Made by a program: the position numbers and the translations under genes. Shown one piece after another: positions 1 to 6,422 of a stretch of 6,818 bases of DNA. Source of the stretch: Acetobacteraceae bacterium (GTDB lineage: Bacteria; Pseudomonadota; Alphaproteobacteria; Acetobacterales; Acetobacteraceae); the NCBI GenBank assembly GCA_947462945.1, contig CANHTE010000070.1:1-6818 (forward strand), read 5' to 3'. The notes beneath the pieces were generated by a model, which had not been told where the DNA came from, ran no database searches, and worked only from the letters and a program-made list of their open reading frames with translations. The stretch's first letter is position 1. Every line of letters begins with the position of its first letter.

Positions 1-726
1 GAGCAATGGCTGGAATATGGCCCGCCCGAGAGCCTGGCCTATTTCATGTTCGGCTCCCCCGGCTCGGCCAAGCGGTTGCACAAGGAGGTGATCCCCCGTG
101 CGGTGGATGACTGGCTGGCACAACTGGCCAAGCTGCGCGCGGCGAGTGATCCGGCCAACCCGGCCTGGCATATTCATGCCGGCCAGGTGCCGAATTTCGC
201 GCCGCCGCCCGTCTCCTACGCCACGCTGCTGAACCTGGCCGGCATCGCCAATACCGATGATCACGAAAGGCTCTGGGCCTATATCCGCAAATACCACCCC
301 GATCTGACGCCGGAGGGCGAGCCGGTGCTGGACCGGTTGGTGCGCAATGCCTGCGCCTATTGGCGGGATTTCATCGCCCCCGAGCGCAAATTCCGCGCCG
401 CCACGGCCGAGGAAGCCGAAGCGATGCGCGCCTTGGCCGCCATCCTGCTCGAACGCGCGCCGGAATTCGCGGCCTTGCCGGCCGGGGCCGAGCGTGAGGC
501 AGCGATGCAGAACGCCGTCTATGACGCCGGCCGGCGCGCGCCCTTCGCCGTGCCCAACAAGGATGGCTCCATGGGCGTTGGCCGCGCCTGGTTCAGCGCG
601 CTGTATGAGGTGCTGCTGGGCAAGAGCGAGGGGCCGCGCTTCGGCGGCACCATCGCGGTGATGGGCGTGGCCGAGACGGTGGCCCTGATCGAAAACGCGC
701 TGGCGCGGGAGAATGCGCCCGCGTGA
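1..726 (+). CDS. lysK: Lysyl-tRNA synthetase, class I (C-terminal part, 5' end outside window)
   Basis: This enzyme charges tRNA(Lys) with lysine in the cytoplasm. The frame is open from base 1 and ends at TGA 724-726, giving 241 residues; the family is usually about 500-550, so roughly the first half, including the Rossmann catalytic core, lies left of the window. The fragment opens with EQWLEYGPPESLAYFMF, which matches the stretch just after the KMSKS loop of class I LysRS, followed by the family pattern AKRLHKEVIPRAVDDWL (about residues 20-36). Near the end, AWFSALYEVLLGKSEGPRFG (about 196-215) is the conserved C-terminal block of the anticodon-binding domain, followed by the usual closing helix. 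This is the archaeal-type enzyme found in many alphaproteobacteria, not the class II LysS/LysU type. An internal ATG at 46 is not the true start, because conserved family sequence lies upstream of it. The stop overlaps the start of the MprF-like gene by 4 nt. Family assignment is secure; the symbol follows common usage. Confidence 0.93.
   Translation, partial: EQWLEYGPPESLAYFMFGSPGSAKRLHKEVIPRAVDDWLAQLAKLRAASDPANPAWHIHAGQVPNFAPPPVSYATLLNLAGIANTDDHERLWAYIRKYHPDLTPEGEPVLDRLVRNACAYWRDFIAPERKFRAATAEEAEAMRALAAILLERAPEFAALPAGAEREAAMQNAVYDAGRRAPFAVPNKDGSMGVGRAWFSALYEVLLGKSEGPRFGGTIAVMGVAETVALIENALARENAPA
707..712 (+). promoter_or_regulatory. Probable ribosome-binding site for the MprF-like gene
   Basis: GGGAGA lies inside the end of the lysyl-tRNA synthetase gene. 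It is the only purine-rich Shine-Dalgarno-like stretch close to the GTG at 723. The spacing of about 10-11 nt is slightly long. Together with the 4-nt GTGA overlap it supports GTG 723 as the start and suggests translational coupling. This is inferred from sequence only. Confidence 0.5.
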
Positions 727-2651
727 CAGCCGTCTTGCCTCACATCAGGCGGCATGGCGCCACGGTGTTCGGATTGCTGCTGCTGGTCGGCGCGATCTGG
801 GTGGTGCATCGCGAGTTCCGCAACCTCTCCGTCACCGATGTCGAACGCGCCATGCAGGCGATTCCGGTCTGGGCGCTGTGGTGGGGGGCGGGGCTGACGG
901 TCGCGGCCTATCTGGTGCTGGCCATCTATGACTGGCTGGGGGCGCGCTATGCCGGGCGGCCCTCCAGTTGGGGGCGGGCGCTGCTGGCCTCCTTCTGCGG
1001 CTATTCGCTCGCGCATAATCTGGGTTTTGCTGCTGTCTCCGGCGCGGCGGTGCGCTTTCGGCTGTACTCGGCCTGGGGATATTCGCCGCTGGAAATCGGC
1101 AAGGTGGTGGGCTTCACCTCGCTCACCTTCGGGCTGGGCGGGCTGGCGCTGGGTGGCATGGTGCTGCTGGTGGAGCCCGAGGTGCTGCCCTGGGTCGGGG
1201 ATTACCTGCCGCGCTGGCTGCTGCAACTCACGGCCGTGCCGCTGTTTGGCGTGGTGCTGGCCTATATCCTGCTCAGCCGCTTTCGCCGCAGCATCCGGGT
1301 GTTCGGCCATGATGTGGAATTGCCCGGCGTGCGCATGGCCGTGGCACAAAGCCTGCTGGCCACCGTGGATGTCGCGGTCACCGCCGCCATCTTCTACGTG
1401 CTGCTGCCACCGGCCGAGGGGCTGACCTTCCTGCGCTTCATCGGCATTTACCTGGCGGCCTATGCGCTGGGCATCACGGCCAGCGTGCCGGGCGGGCTGG
1501 GCGTGTTCGATGGCGCCATCATCATCGGCCTGGCCCCCTATATGGGTGCTGCCGAAGTGGTGGGCGCGCTGCTGGTCTTTCGGCTGTATTATTACATCGT
1601 TCCGCTTTTCATCTCGGGCGTGTTGTTTGCCGGCTTTGAGATCGGCCAGCGGCGGGACTCGCTGAAGGCGCTGAGCCGTGGCGCCATGCCGCTGGAAGTG
1701 CCGATCCTGGCTGGGCTGGTGGCCTTGGGGGGCGCGCTGCTGGTGTTCCTCGGCTCGCTGCCGGTCTCGGCCATGGTGTTGAAGGAATGGGCGGGGTACG
1801 AGGCGGCACTCGCTTCGCAATTTGCGGCCTCCATCGTGGGTTCGCTGCTGCTGGTCATGGCCTTTGGCCTGGCGCGGCGGCTGCGGCTGGCCTGGGGCAT
1901 GGCGCTGTTTCTGCTGGCCAATGGCGCGATGATCGCCTGGCTGCGTGAGGAAGCCTGGTGGACCTGGGGGTTGTTTATCCTGGTGGCCCTGCTGCTGGCG
2001 ACCATGCGCACGGCCTTCTACCGTGAAAGCCGGCTGCGGCGGGAACCCCTCTCGCAGGAGATGCTGCTGCCGCTGGCCGCCGTTGCCATTTGCGGGGTGG
2101 CGCTGGCCATGCTGGCCAATGCCAGCCGCCTGCAAGGCGAGATGTGGTGGGAGGTGGTGCTGTTCACCGGTGCCCCGGCGCAGTTGCGCTTCACCGTGGG
2201 CATCATGGTGGTGCTGCTGCTGCTGGGCATGGCTCGGCTGCTGCGCCCGGCCCCCATCCGCCCCAGCGCCTTTGACGAAAGCAACCGCACCCGGTTGGAG
2301 TCCCTCGGCGCCGTGCTGCCCGAGACCGCGGATGGGGTGCTCTGGGGCGAGGCGGGGCGCGCGGGGCTCGCTTTCTCCCGGATGGGTGAATTATGGATCG
2401 GCCATGGCGACCCGGTGGGGGACCCGCGGGATGTCGTCTCCGCCATCTGGCGCTTCCGTGATTTTTGCGAGCGCGAAGGCGGCCGGCCGGCCTTTACCGG
2501 CCTGGGCCCGGACTTCCTGCGGATTTATGCCGATATCGGGCTGCAAACCCTGCCCGAGGAGGGCGCGCCCGGCCGCTTCGTGGCCTGCGATGCGGAGCAT
2601 GATCTGGGGCGCTTGATCCGCTCGGAAACGGCAGCGCCGCCTGCGGGTTGA
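723..2651 (+). CDS. MprF/LpiA-like lysylphosphatidylglycerol flippase/synthase family membrane protein with incomplete synthase domain
   Basis: Full MprF proteins transfer lysine from Lys-tRNA to phosphatidylglycerol on the inner leaflet and flip the product outward, lowering surface negative charge. Residues 1 to about 510 are a polytopic membrane region of roughly 12-14 segments. Family hallmarks are NLGF...SGAAVRFRLYSAWG (about 99-119), the following SPLEIGKVVGFTSLTFGLGG, and PGGLGVFD (256-263). After a short linker, residues from about 517 match the first half of the cytosolic LPG-synthase domain: WIGHGDPVGDP (558-568), then IWRFRDFCEREGGRPAF (575-591) and a FLRIYADIGLQTL block (598-610). 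The protein ends about 30 residues later, at 642, whereas the family is commonly about 840-880. The second GNAT fold, which carries acyl transfer, is missing. GTG 723 overlaps the lysyl-tRNA synthetase stop; a GTG at codon 15 is an alternative start. Family membership is secure. Lysyl transfer by this protein alone is doubtful, while a lipid flippase role remains possible. Confidence 0.88.
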   Translation: MTAVLPHIRRHGATVFGLLLLVGAIWVVHREFRNLSVTDVERAMQAIPVWALWWGAGLTVAAYLVLAIYDWLGARYAGRPSSWGRALLASFCGYSLAHNLGFAAVSGAAVRFRLYSAWGYSPLEIGKVVGFTSLTFGLGGLALGGMVLLVEPEVLPWVGDYLPRWLLQLTAVPLFGVVLAYILLSRFRRSIRVFGHDVELPGVRMAVAQSLLATVDVAVTAAIFYVLLPPAEGLTFLRFIGIYLAAYALGITASVPGGLGVFDGAIIIGLAPYMGAAEVVGALLVFRLYYYIVPLFISGVLFAGFEIGQRRDSLKALSRGAMPLEVPILAGLVALGGALLVFLGSLPVSAMVLKEWAGYEAALASQFAASIVGSLLLVMAFGLARRLRLAWGMALFLLANGAMIAWLREEAWWTWGLFILVALLLATMRTAFYRESRLRREPLSQEMLLPLAAVAICGVALAMLANASRLQGEMWWEVVLFTGAPAQLRFTVGIMVVLLLLGMARLLRPAPIRPSAFDESNRTRLESLGAVLPETADGVLWGEAGRAGLAFSRMGELWIGHGDPVGDPRDVVSAIWRFRDFCEREGGRPAFTGLGPDFLRIYADIGLQTLPEEGAPGRFVACDAEHDLGRLIRSETAAPPAG

Positions 2652-2662
2652 GCAGACTGACA

Positions 2663-2689
2663 GGCGGCCGGGAGGTTCACCGGCCTGCC
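2663..2689. terminator. Imperfect GC-rich hairpin in the convergent gap; possible bidirectional terminator
   Basis: The 53-bp gap between two convergent stop codons (2651 and 2705) contains GGCGGCCGG (2663-2671) pairing with CCGGCCTGCC (2680-2689). This gives nine base pairs with one bulged T at 2686 and an 8-nt loop. No run of T follows on either strand, so it is not a canonical intrinsic terminator. Position between convergent genes is the main support for a termination or 3'-end-protecting role. Confidence 0.35.
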
Positions 2690-2704
2690 ATGATGCTGCC
2701 CGGG

Positions 2705-3187
2705 CTACAGAATCATCAGGGTCGAAGTCCCATGGGCATAGAGCTTGGCCCCGCCCTCACCGGTCAGGCGCGCCTCCGCAATGGCGGTGCGGCCGCCGCG
2801 ATGCACGACGCGGCCCTCGCAGGAGACAAGGCCGCTCTGCACCGTCAGCGGACGGGCGTAATTCACCTTGAGATCCAGCGTGGTGTGGGCGCGGCCGGCT
2901 TCCATCACGGTGCGCACGGCGTTCCAAAGGGCCGCATCCAGAATGGTGGCCGCGTAGCCGCCATGGGCGATGCCGATGCTGTTGTAGAATTGCTCGCCGA
3001 TTTCGCCCTCCATCACGGCCAGGCCTTCCTCGGCGCGGACCAAGCGGATACCCATGAGGGCGAACATCGGGCTGCGTTGCACGCCATCGGCGATGGAGCG
3101 CTGCATTGCTTCCAGCCCCGGCAGGCCGGCATAGGGGGAGGGGCCGTCCAGGCTCTCCCAGGTGACGGTGTGGGTGCGGGTGGGCAT
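2705..3187 (-). CDS. PaaI-family hotdog-fold acyl-CoA thioesterase
   Basis: This is a 160-residue cytoplasmic protein of the hotdog thioesterase superfamily, whose PaaI branch hydrolyses acyl- or aryl-CoA thioesters to free acid and CoA, usually as a tetramer. The signature lies in the middle: FYNSIGIAHGGYAATILDAA, with N69, the HGG motif (75-77) and an acidic residue D84 on the central helix, which is the usual catalytic arrangement. The strand-rich second half (TTLDLKVNYARPL, then RTAIAEARLTGEGG) and total length fit a single hotdog domain. A roughly 40-residue N-terminal leader, somewhat longer than in minimal members, carries no signal peptide. The ATG at 3187 is supported by an AGGA eight bases upstream. 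The gene follows prmA by 33 bp on the same strand and is probably co-transcribed, but this gives no clue to substrate. Substrate cannot be read from the sequence; I would not call it phenylacetate-specific, since no paa genes are present. Confidence 0.87.
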   Translation of the reverse strand: MPTRTHTVTWESLDGPSPYAGLPGLEAMQRSIADGVQRSPMFALMGIRLVRAEEGLAVMEGEIGEQFYNSIGIAHGGYAATILDAALWNAVRTVMEAGRAHTTLDLKVNYARPLTVQSGLVSCEGRVVHRGGRTAIAEARLTGEGGAKLYAHGTSTLMIL

Positions 3188-3195
3188 GAGTTGCG

Positions 3196-3199
3196 TCCT
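3196..3199 (-). promoter_or_regulatory. Ribosome-binding site of the thioesterase gene
   Basis: On the minus strand AGGA sits 8 nt upstream of the ATG at 3187, within the 33-bp gap after the prmA stop. It fixes the start choice, and no promoter-like sequence is evident in the same gap. This fits read-through from prmA. Confidence 0.6.
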
Positions 3200-3220
3200 G
3201 ATGGGCGATAAGGGTGGGGC

Positions 3221-4105
3221 TCAGCCGCGCTTGCGCAGCACCAGCGTCGCCCAGGGGTCCAGGCTGATCCGGCGTTCCAGCACCAGCCCCGCGCGCTGAT
3301 GCGCGGCCAGCACCATGCGAACCTGCTTGCCCAGCAGCCCCGCCAGGATGGCCGTGCCGCCGGGCTTCAGATGCGCCGCCAGGTCACACGCCATGGCGCA
3401 TAAGGGCCGGGCGAGGATATTCGCGAAGATCAGGTCATAGGGCGCGCCGCGCGTGATGGCGCGGTGGTTGTAGCCCGTGGCAAGGATGGCCCGCAGCCGG
3501 GGCTTCAACCCGTTCATCTTGGCGTTTTCCTCGGCCACGCGGACTGACCAGGGGTCAATATCCGTCGCCAGCGCCTTCACATGGAACAGCTTGGCCGCCC
3601 CCATGGCGAGGATGCCACTGCCCGAGCCGACATCCAGAACCCGCCGCGCGCGCCGGGGCATCCGCTCCAGCGCCATCAGGCAGCCCTGGGTGGAGGAATG
3701 TTCGCCAGAGCCAAAGGCCAGGCCTGCATCCAGTGTCAGCGCAATGCGCCCATAGGTGGGGCGCGCGGCCACATGGGTGGGGCGGATCAGAAAGCGGCGG
3801 CCGATCTCCTGTTCGGGGAAGGCTTCCACGGTGCGGGCCAGCCAGCCATCGGATTCGGTCAGGCTGCGGGTCATCGGCGCTTCGTGTCCGGTGAGGCCGG
3901 CGGCGAGGGCGAGGGCGGCTTGCAGCGCATCCTGATCGGCCAGGGTGTCGCGCACGGCTTCGATGCGCCAATGGTCGGTGGCTTCGTCATGGAACAACGA
4001 AATGGTGGCGCTGACGGCGAGCAGGGCGGCCTCATAGGCCGGCACGGCATCCTCGGGCAGCTGATCCAGCACCAAGGTTTCAAGCTGCGCGGGATGTTTC
4101 TTCAT
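3221..4105 (-). CDS. prmA: Ribosomal protein L11 methyltransferase PrmA
   Basis: PrmA uses S-adenosylmethionine to trimethylate lysine side chains and the N-terminal amino group of ribosomal protein L11. From ATG 4105 the product is 294 residues, almost exactly the usual family length (293 in E. coli). A small N-terminal substrate-recognition domain precedes a class I methyltransferase core. The PrmA-specific DAGLAFGSGEHSST (126-139) corresponds to the usual AFGTGxHxTT; the Ser-Ser version is a mild variant. SAM motif I is VLDVGSGSGILA (156-167), followed by the acidic TDIDP (about 181-185) and FANILARPL (about 227-235), the NxLA-type catalytic-pocket motif. The frame stays open upstream to a TTG at 4165, but that codon lies in a hairpin and the extra residues (including ELPGRKPVSCTFDPK) look like translated intergenic DNA, so I chose MKKHPAQ. 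The Shine-Dalgarno is weak (AGAG, 4110-4113). It lies between the helicase and thioesterase genes on the same strand. Confidence 0.94.
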   Translation of the reverse strand: MKKHPAQLETLVLDQLPEDAVPAYEAALLAVSATISLFHDEATDHWRIEAVRDTLADQDALQAALALAAGLTGHEAPMTRSLTESDGWLARTVEAFPEQEIGRRFLIRPTHVAARPTYGRIALTLDAGLAFGSGEHSSTQGCLMALERMPRRARRVLDVGSGSGILAMGAAKLFHVKALATDIDPWSVRVAEENAKMNGLKPRLRAILATGYNHRAITRGAPYDLIFANILARPLCAMACDLAAHLKPGGTAILAGLLGKQVRMVLAAHQRAGLVLERRISLDPWATLVLRKRG

Positions 4106-4126
4106 GGGACTCTTTGGATCGAAGGT

Positions 4127-4146
4127 GCAGGAAACTGGTTTCCTGC
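4127..4146. repeat. Interrupted palindrome between helicase and prmA genes
   Basis: GCAGGAAAC (4127-4135) and GTTTCCTGC (4138-4146) are exact inverted copies separated by two bases. As RNA this would fold as an 8-bp stem with a 4-nt loop. It begins 22 bp upstream of the prmA start and is the second of two hairpins in a 71-bp gap. The near-perfect twofold symmetry would also suit a dimeric DNA-binding protein, so it could be an operator or part of a dispersed repeat. Function is unknown. Confidence 0.5.
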
Positions 4147-4154
4147 CGGGGAGC

Positions 4155-4175
4155 TCGAGGGGCAAAGCCCCTCGA
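4155..4175. terminator. Strong 9-bp hairpin just after the helicase stop; possible terminator or attenuator
   Basis: TCGAGGGGC (4155-4163) and GCCCCTCGA (4167-4175) pair perfectly around a 3-nt loop. The element starts one base after the minus-strand helicase stop (4177-4179). On the minus strand the loop is TTT and no T-run follows, so this is not textbook Rho-independent termination. It could protect the 3' end or partly terminate transcription before prmA. Hairpins of the GGGGCAAAGCCCC kind are often intergenic in GC-rich alphaproteobacteria; that is general impression, not a search result. Confidence 0.55.
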
Positions 4176-4176
4176 C

Positions 4177-6384
4177 TTAAGCCGGTTCCACAAACCGGTC
4201 CAACACCCGCTTCACTCCGGCCTTTTCGAACTCGATCTCAAGCTTGTCATCATCCACATCCAGCACGCGCCCATAGCCGAATTTCGTGTGGAACACGCGC
4301 GTCCCTCGGGCGAAGGCCTTTTCGCGCTCCGGCCGTTGGTCCACCTCCCAGGCGCCGGCCTCGATCACGCGCGGGCGGCGCTGGGAGGAGAGCGGCGCCC
4401 CGGCCGTAAAGATGGAGGAAGGGATGCGCGCCGCTTGCGTGACGCCGCCCTCGCGCAGGATTTCGCTCTCGGGCAATTCATCGAGGAAGCGCGAGGGGAT
4501 GGAGTTCACCCAATTGCCATAGATGCGGCGATTGGCGGCATGGCTGATGGTGCAATGCTTCCGCGCGCGCGTGATGCCCACATAGGCAAGCCTGCGTTCT
4601 TCTTCGAGCGACTTCGCACCACCCTCATCCAGGCTGCGCTGTGAGGGGAACAGCCCTTCCTCCCAGCCCGGCAGGAACACCATGTCGAATTCCAGGCCCT
4701 TGGCGGCATGCAGCGTCATGATGCCGACCTTCTGACCCTCGGAATTATCGTCATTTTCCATGACGAGGGCGATGTGCTCCAGGAAGGCACCCAGGGTCGC
4801 GAAATCCCCCATGGCGCGCAGCAATTCCTTCAGATTGTCCAGTCGGCCCGCGGCCTCGATGCTGCGATCCTGCTTCCACATGTCCACATAGCCGCTTTCC
4901 TCCAGCACCTGGGCGGCGACGACGACATGGCCCTCGCGTTCCAGCGCCGCATTCCAGCGGGAAAGGCCTTCCAGCAATTCGCGCAGGGCGGCGCGTGGGC
5001 GGGGGCGGATGGCGTCAGTCTGGCACAGGCGCTCGGCGGCGAAGCGCAGGGGCAGCTTCTCCTCGCGCGAGAGGCGGTGCAGGGCCGCGATGGCGGTATC
5101 GCCCAGGCCGCGCTTGGGCGTGTTTACAATGCGCTCAAAAGCCAGGTCATCCGCGGGCTGGGAGAGGGCGCGGAAATAGGCGATGGCGTCACGAATTTCC
5201 GCGCGCTCATAGAATTTCGCGCCGCCAAAGACGCGATAGGGGATGGCAAGCGTGATCAGCCGTTCCTCAAAGGCCCGGGTCTGGAAGCCGGCGCGCACCA
5301 GGATGGCGATTTCGCTCAGATTTTGACCCTCACGCCGCGCTTCCTCGATGCGGCCGCCCACCATGCGGGCCTCCTCCTCACTGTCCCAGAGCGAGACGAC
5401 GCGCACCCGCTCGCCCGAGGCATCTTCGCGGCCGGAGCGCAGGGTCTTGCCCAGCCGCCCCTCATTGCGCGCAATCAGCCCCGAAGCGGCGGCAAGAATG
5501 GGCCGGGTGGAGCGGTAATTGCTCTCCAGGCGGACGATCACGGCGCCAGGAAAGTCCCGCTCAAATCGCAAAATATTTTCGATCTCGGCGCCGCGCCAGG
5601 AATAGATGGACTGGTCATCATCGCCGACGCAGCAGATGTTCTTGTGGCCTTGGGCCAGCAGCCGCAGCCAGAGATATTGGACCAGGTTCGTGTCCTGATA
5701 CTCATCCACCAGGATGTAGCGGAACAGGCGATGGTAGCTCGCCAGCACTTCATTGTTGGTGCGCAGAATTTCCGTGATGTGCAGCAGCAAATCGCCGAAA
5801 TCGCAGGCATTCAGCGTGATCAGCCGCGCCTGATAGGCGGTGTAGAGCTTCTCCGCCCGGTTATTCGCGTAATCCGAGGTTTCGGCCACGGGAATGCGAT
5901 CGGGCGTCAGGCCACGATCCTTCCAGCGCTGGATCACGGCCATCAGCCCATTGGGCGGCCAGCGCTTGAGGTCCACGCCTTCCGCTTCCATGACCTGCTT
6001 GAGCAGGCGTTGCTGGTCATCCGTGTCCAGGATGGTGAAGCTGGAGGTCAGGCCCACCAGCTCCGCATGGCGGCGCAGCATGCGCGCGGCCAGGGCATGG
6101 AAGGTGCCGAGCCACAGCCCCTCCACGGGGCGGTTGAGGATGGCGCCCACACGCTCCCGCATTTCGCGCGCGGCCTTGTTGGTGAAGGTGACGCTGAGCA
6201 CCTGGTGCGGCTGGGCGCGGCCGGTCATCAACAAATGCGCGAAGCGGGTGGTGAGGACGCGCGTCTTGCCCGTGCCGGCGCCGGCCAGCACGAGCAAAGG
6301 CCCGTCCAGTGTTTCCACGGCCGAGCGTTGCTCCGGGTTCAACCGGGCGAGGTAGTCGAGGGGGGGAGAGGATGGTGCTGACAC
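4177..6384 (-). CDS. uvrD: ATP-dependent 3'-5' DNA helicase, UvrD/PcrA type (superfamily 1A)
   Basis: This helicase unwinds DNA in nucleotide excision and mismatch repair and can displace RecA or stalled RNA polymerase. With GTG 6384 as start it has 735 residues, close to the 720 of E. coli UvrD. All SF1A motifs are present in order: Q motif LNPEQRSAV (15-23), Walker A AGAGTGKT (34-41), motif Ia VTFTNKAAREMRERV, Walker B LVDEYQDT (about 225-232, D227 and E228), motif III VGDDDQSIYSWRG (about 250), motif IV ESNYRST, motif V MTLHAAKGLEFD (about 551) and motif VI AYVGITRARK (about 600). The last 45 residues (GTRVFHTKFGYGRVLDV onward) match the C-terminal Tudor-like fold that binds RNA polymerase in PcrA/UvrD. 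The catalytic set looks intact. Upstream in-frame starts (GTG 6417, TTG 6420, GTG 6447) add residues unlike the family, and 6447 would run into the divergent gene, so 6384 is preferred with moderate certainty; AGG lies 7 nt before it. prmA follows 71 bp downstream. Confidence 0.95.
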   Translation of the reverse strand: MSAPSSPPLDYLARLNPEQRSAVETLDGPLLVLAGAGTGKTRVLTTRFAHLLMTGRAQPHQVLSVTFTNKAAREMRERVGAILNRPVEGLWLGTFHALAARMLRRHAELVGLTSSFTILDTDDQQRLLKQVMEAEGVDLKRWPPNGLMAVIQRWKDRGLTPDRIPVAETSDYANNRAEKLYTAYQARLITLNACDFGDLLLHITEILRTNNEVLASYHRLFRYILVDEYQDTNLVQYLWLRLLAQGHKNICCVGDDDQSIYSWRGAEIENILRFERDFPGAVIVRLESNYRSTRPILAAASGLIARNEGRLGKTLRSGREDASGERVRVVSLWDSEEEARMVGGRIEEARREGQNLSEIAILVRAGFQTRAFEERLITLAIPYRVFGGAKFYERAEIRDAIAYFRALSQPADDLAFERIVNTPKRGLGDTAIAALHRLSREEKLPLRFAAERLCQTDAIRPRPRAALRELLEGLSRWNAALEREGHVVVAAQVLEESGYVDMWKQDRSIEAAGRLDNLKELLRAMGDFATLGAFLEHIALVMENDDNSEGQKVGIMTLHAAKGLEFDMVFLPGWEEGLFPSQRSLDEGGAKSLEEERRLAYVGITRARKHCTISHAANRRIYGNWVNSIPSRFLDELPESEILREGGVTQAARIPSSIFTAGAPLSSQRRPRVIEAGAWEVDQRPEREKAFARGTRVFHTKFGYGRVLDVDDDKLEIEFEKAGVKRVLDRFVEPA

Positions 6385-6391
6385 GCGGACG

Positions 6392-6420
6392 CCTATAGAA
6401 CATCCTGCGAACGTCACCAA
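6392..6420 (-). promoter_or_regulatory. Candidate promoter for the uvrD operon in the 38-bp divergent gap
   Basis: On the minus strand TTGGTG (6415-6420) and TATAGG (6392-6397) are separated by 17 nt, matching the -35/-10 spacing of a housekeeping sigma factor; similarity is 3/6 and 4/6 to consensus. The expected transcription start would be at about 6385, one or two bases before GTG 6384, which would make the mRNA leaderless or nearly so. The -10 region overlaps the symmetrical CTATAG (6393-6398), so the opposite strand also carries a TATAGA (6394-6399) that could serve the divergent gene, though no convincing -35 partner is seen. Prediction only. Confidence 0.35.
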
Positions 6421-6422
6421 CC

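Noticed and set aside
519..2135. A 538-codon open frame on the minus strand opposite lysK and the MprF-like gene
   Set aside because: The Gln/His/Arg-rich low-complexity translation is typical of an antisense shadow in high-GC DNA. It spans the junction of two well-supported genes on the other strand.
1945..2616. A plus-strand frame of 223 codons, very rich in Trp and Cys, overlapping the MprF-like gene
   Set aside because: The Trp/Cys/Pro/Arg-rich composition comes from reading Leu- and Ala-rich membrane-protein codons one base out of frame. No domain is visible.
2648..3211. A plus-strand frame of 187 codons that could be mistaken for a continuation of the MprF-like gene
   Set aside because: It is antisense to the thioesterase, which has a clear HGG motif. 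Its translation shows none of the second LPG-synthase lobe, so it does not rescue the truncation.
4106..4165. Upstream TTG start extending PrmA by 20 residues
   Set aside because: The start codon would sit in a strong hairpin, the added residues do not resemble the family, and the ATG at 4105 gives the normal PrmA length.
3581..4180. A plus-strand frame of 199 codons opposite prmA
   Set aside because: Gly/Gln-rich shadow of prmA; no family resemblance, and prmA's methyltransferase motifs settle the coding strand.
4708..6381. A 557-codon open frame on the plus strand, antisense to the helicase gene
   Set aside because: It lies wholly opposite a helicase with every conserved motif. Its translation is rich in Gln, Gly, Ala and His without recognisable domains, as expected from reading the complement of GC-biased codons.
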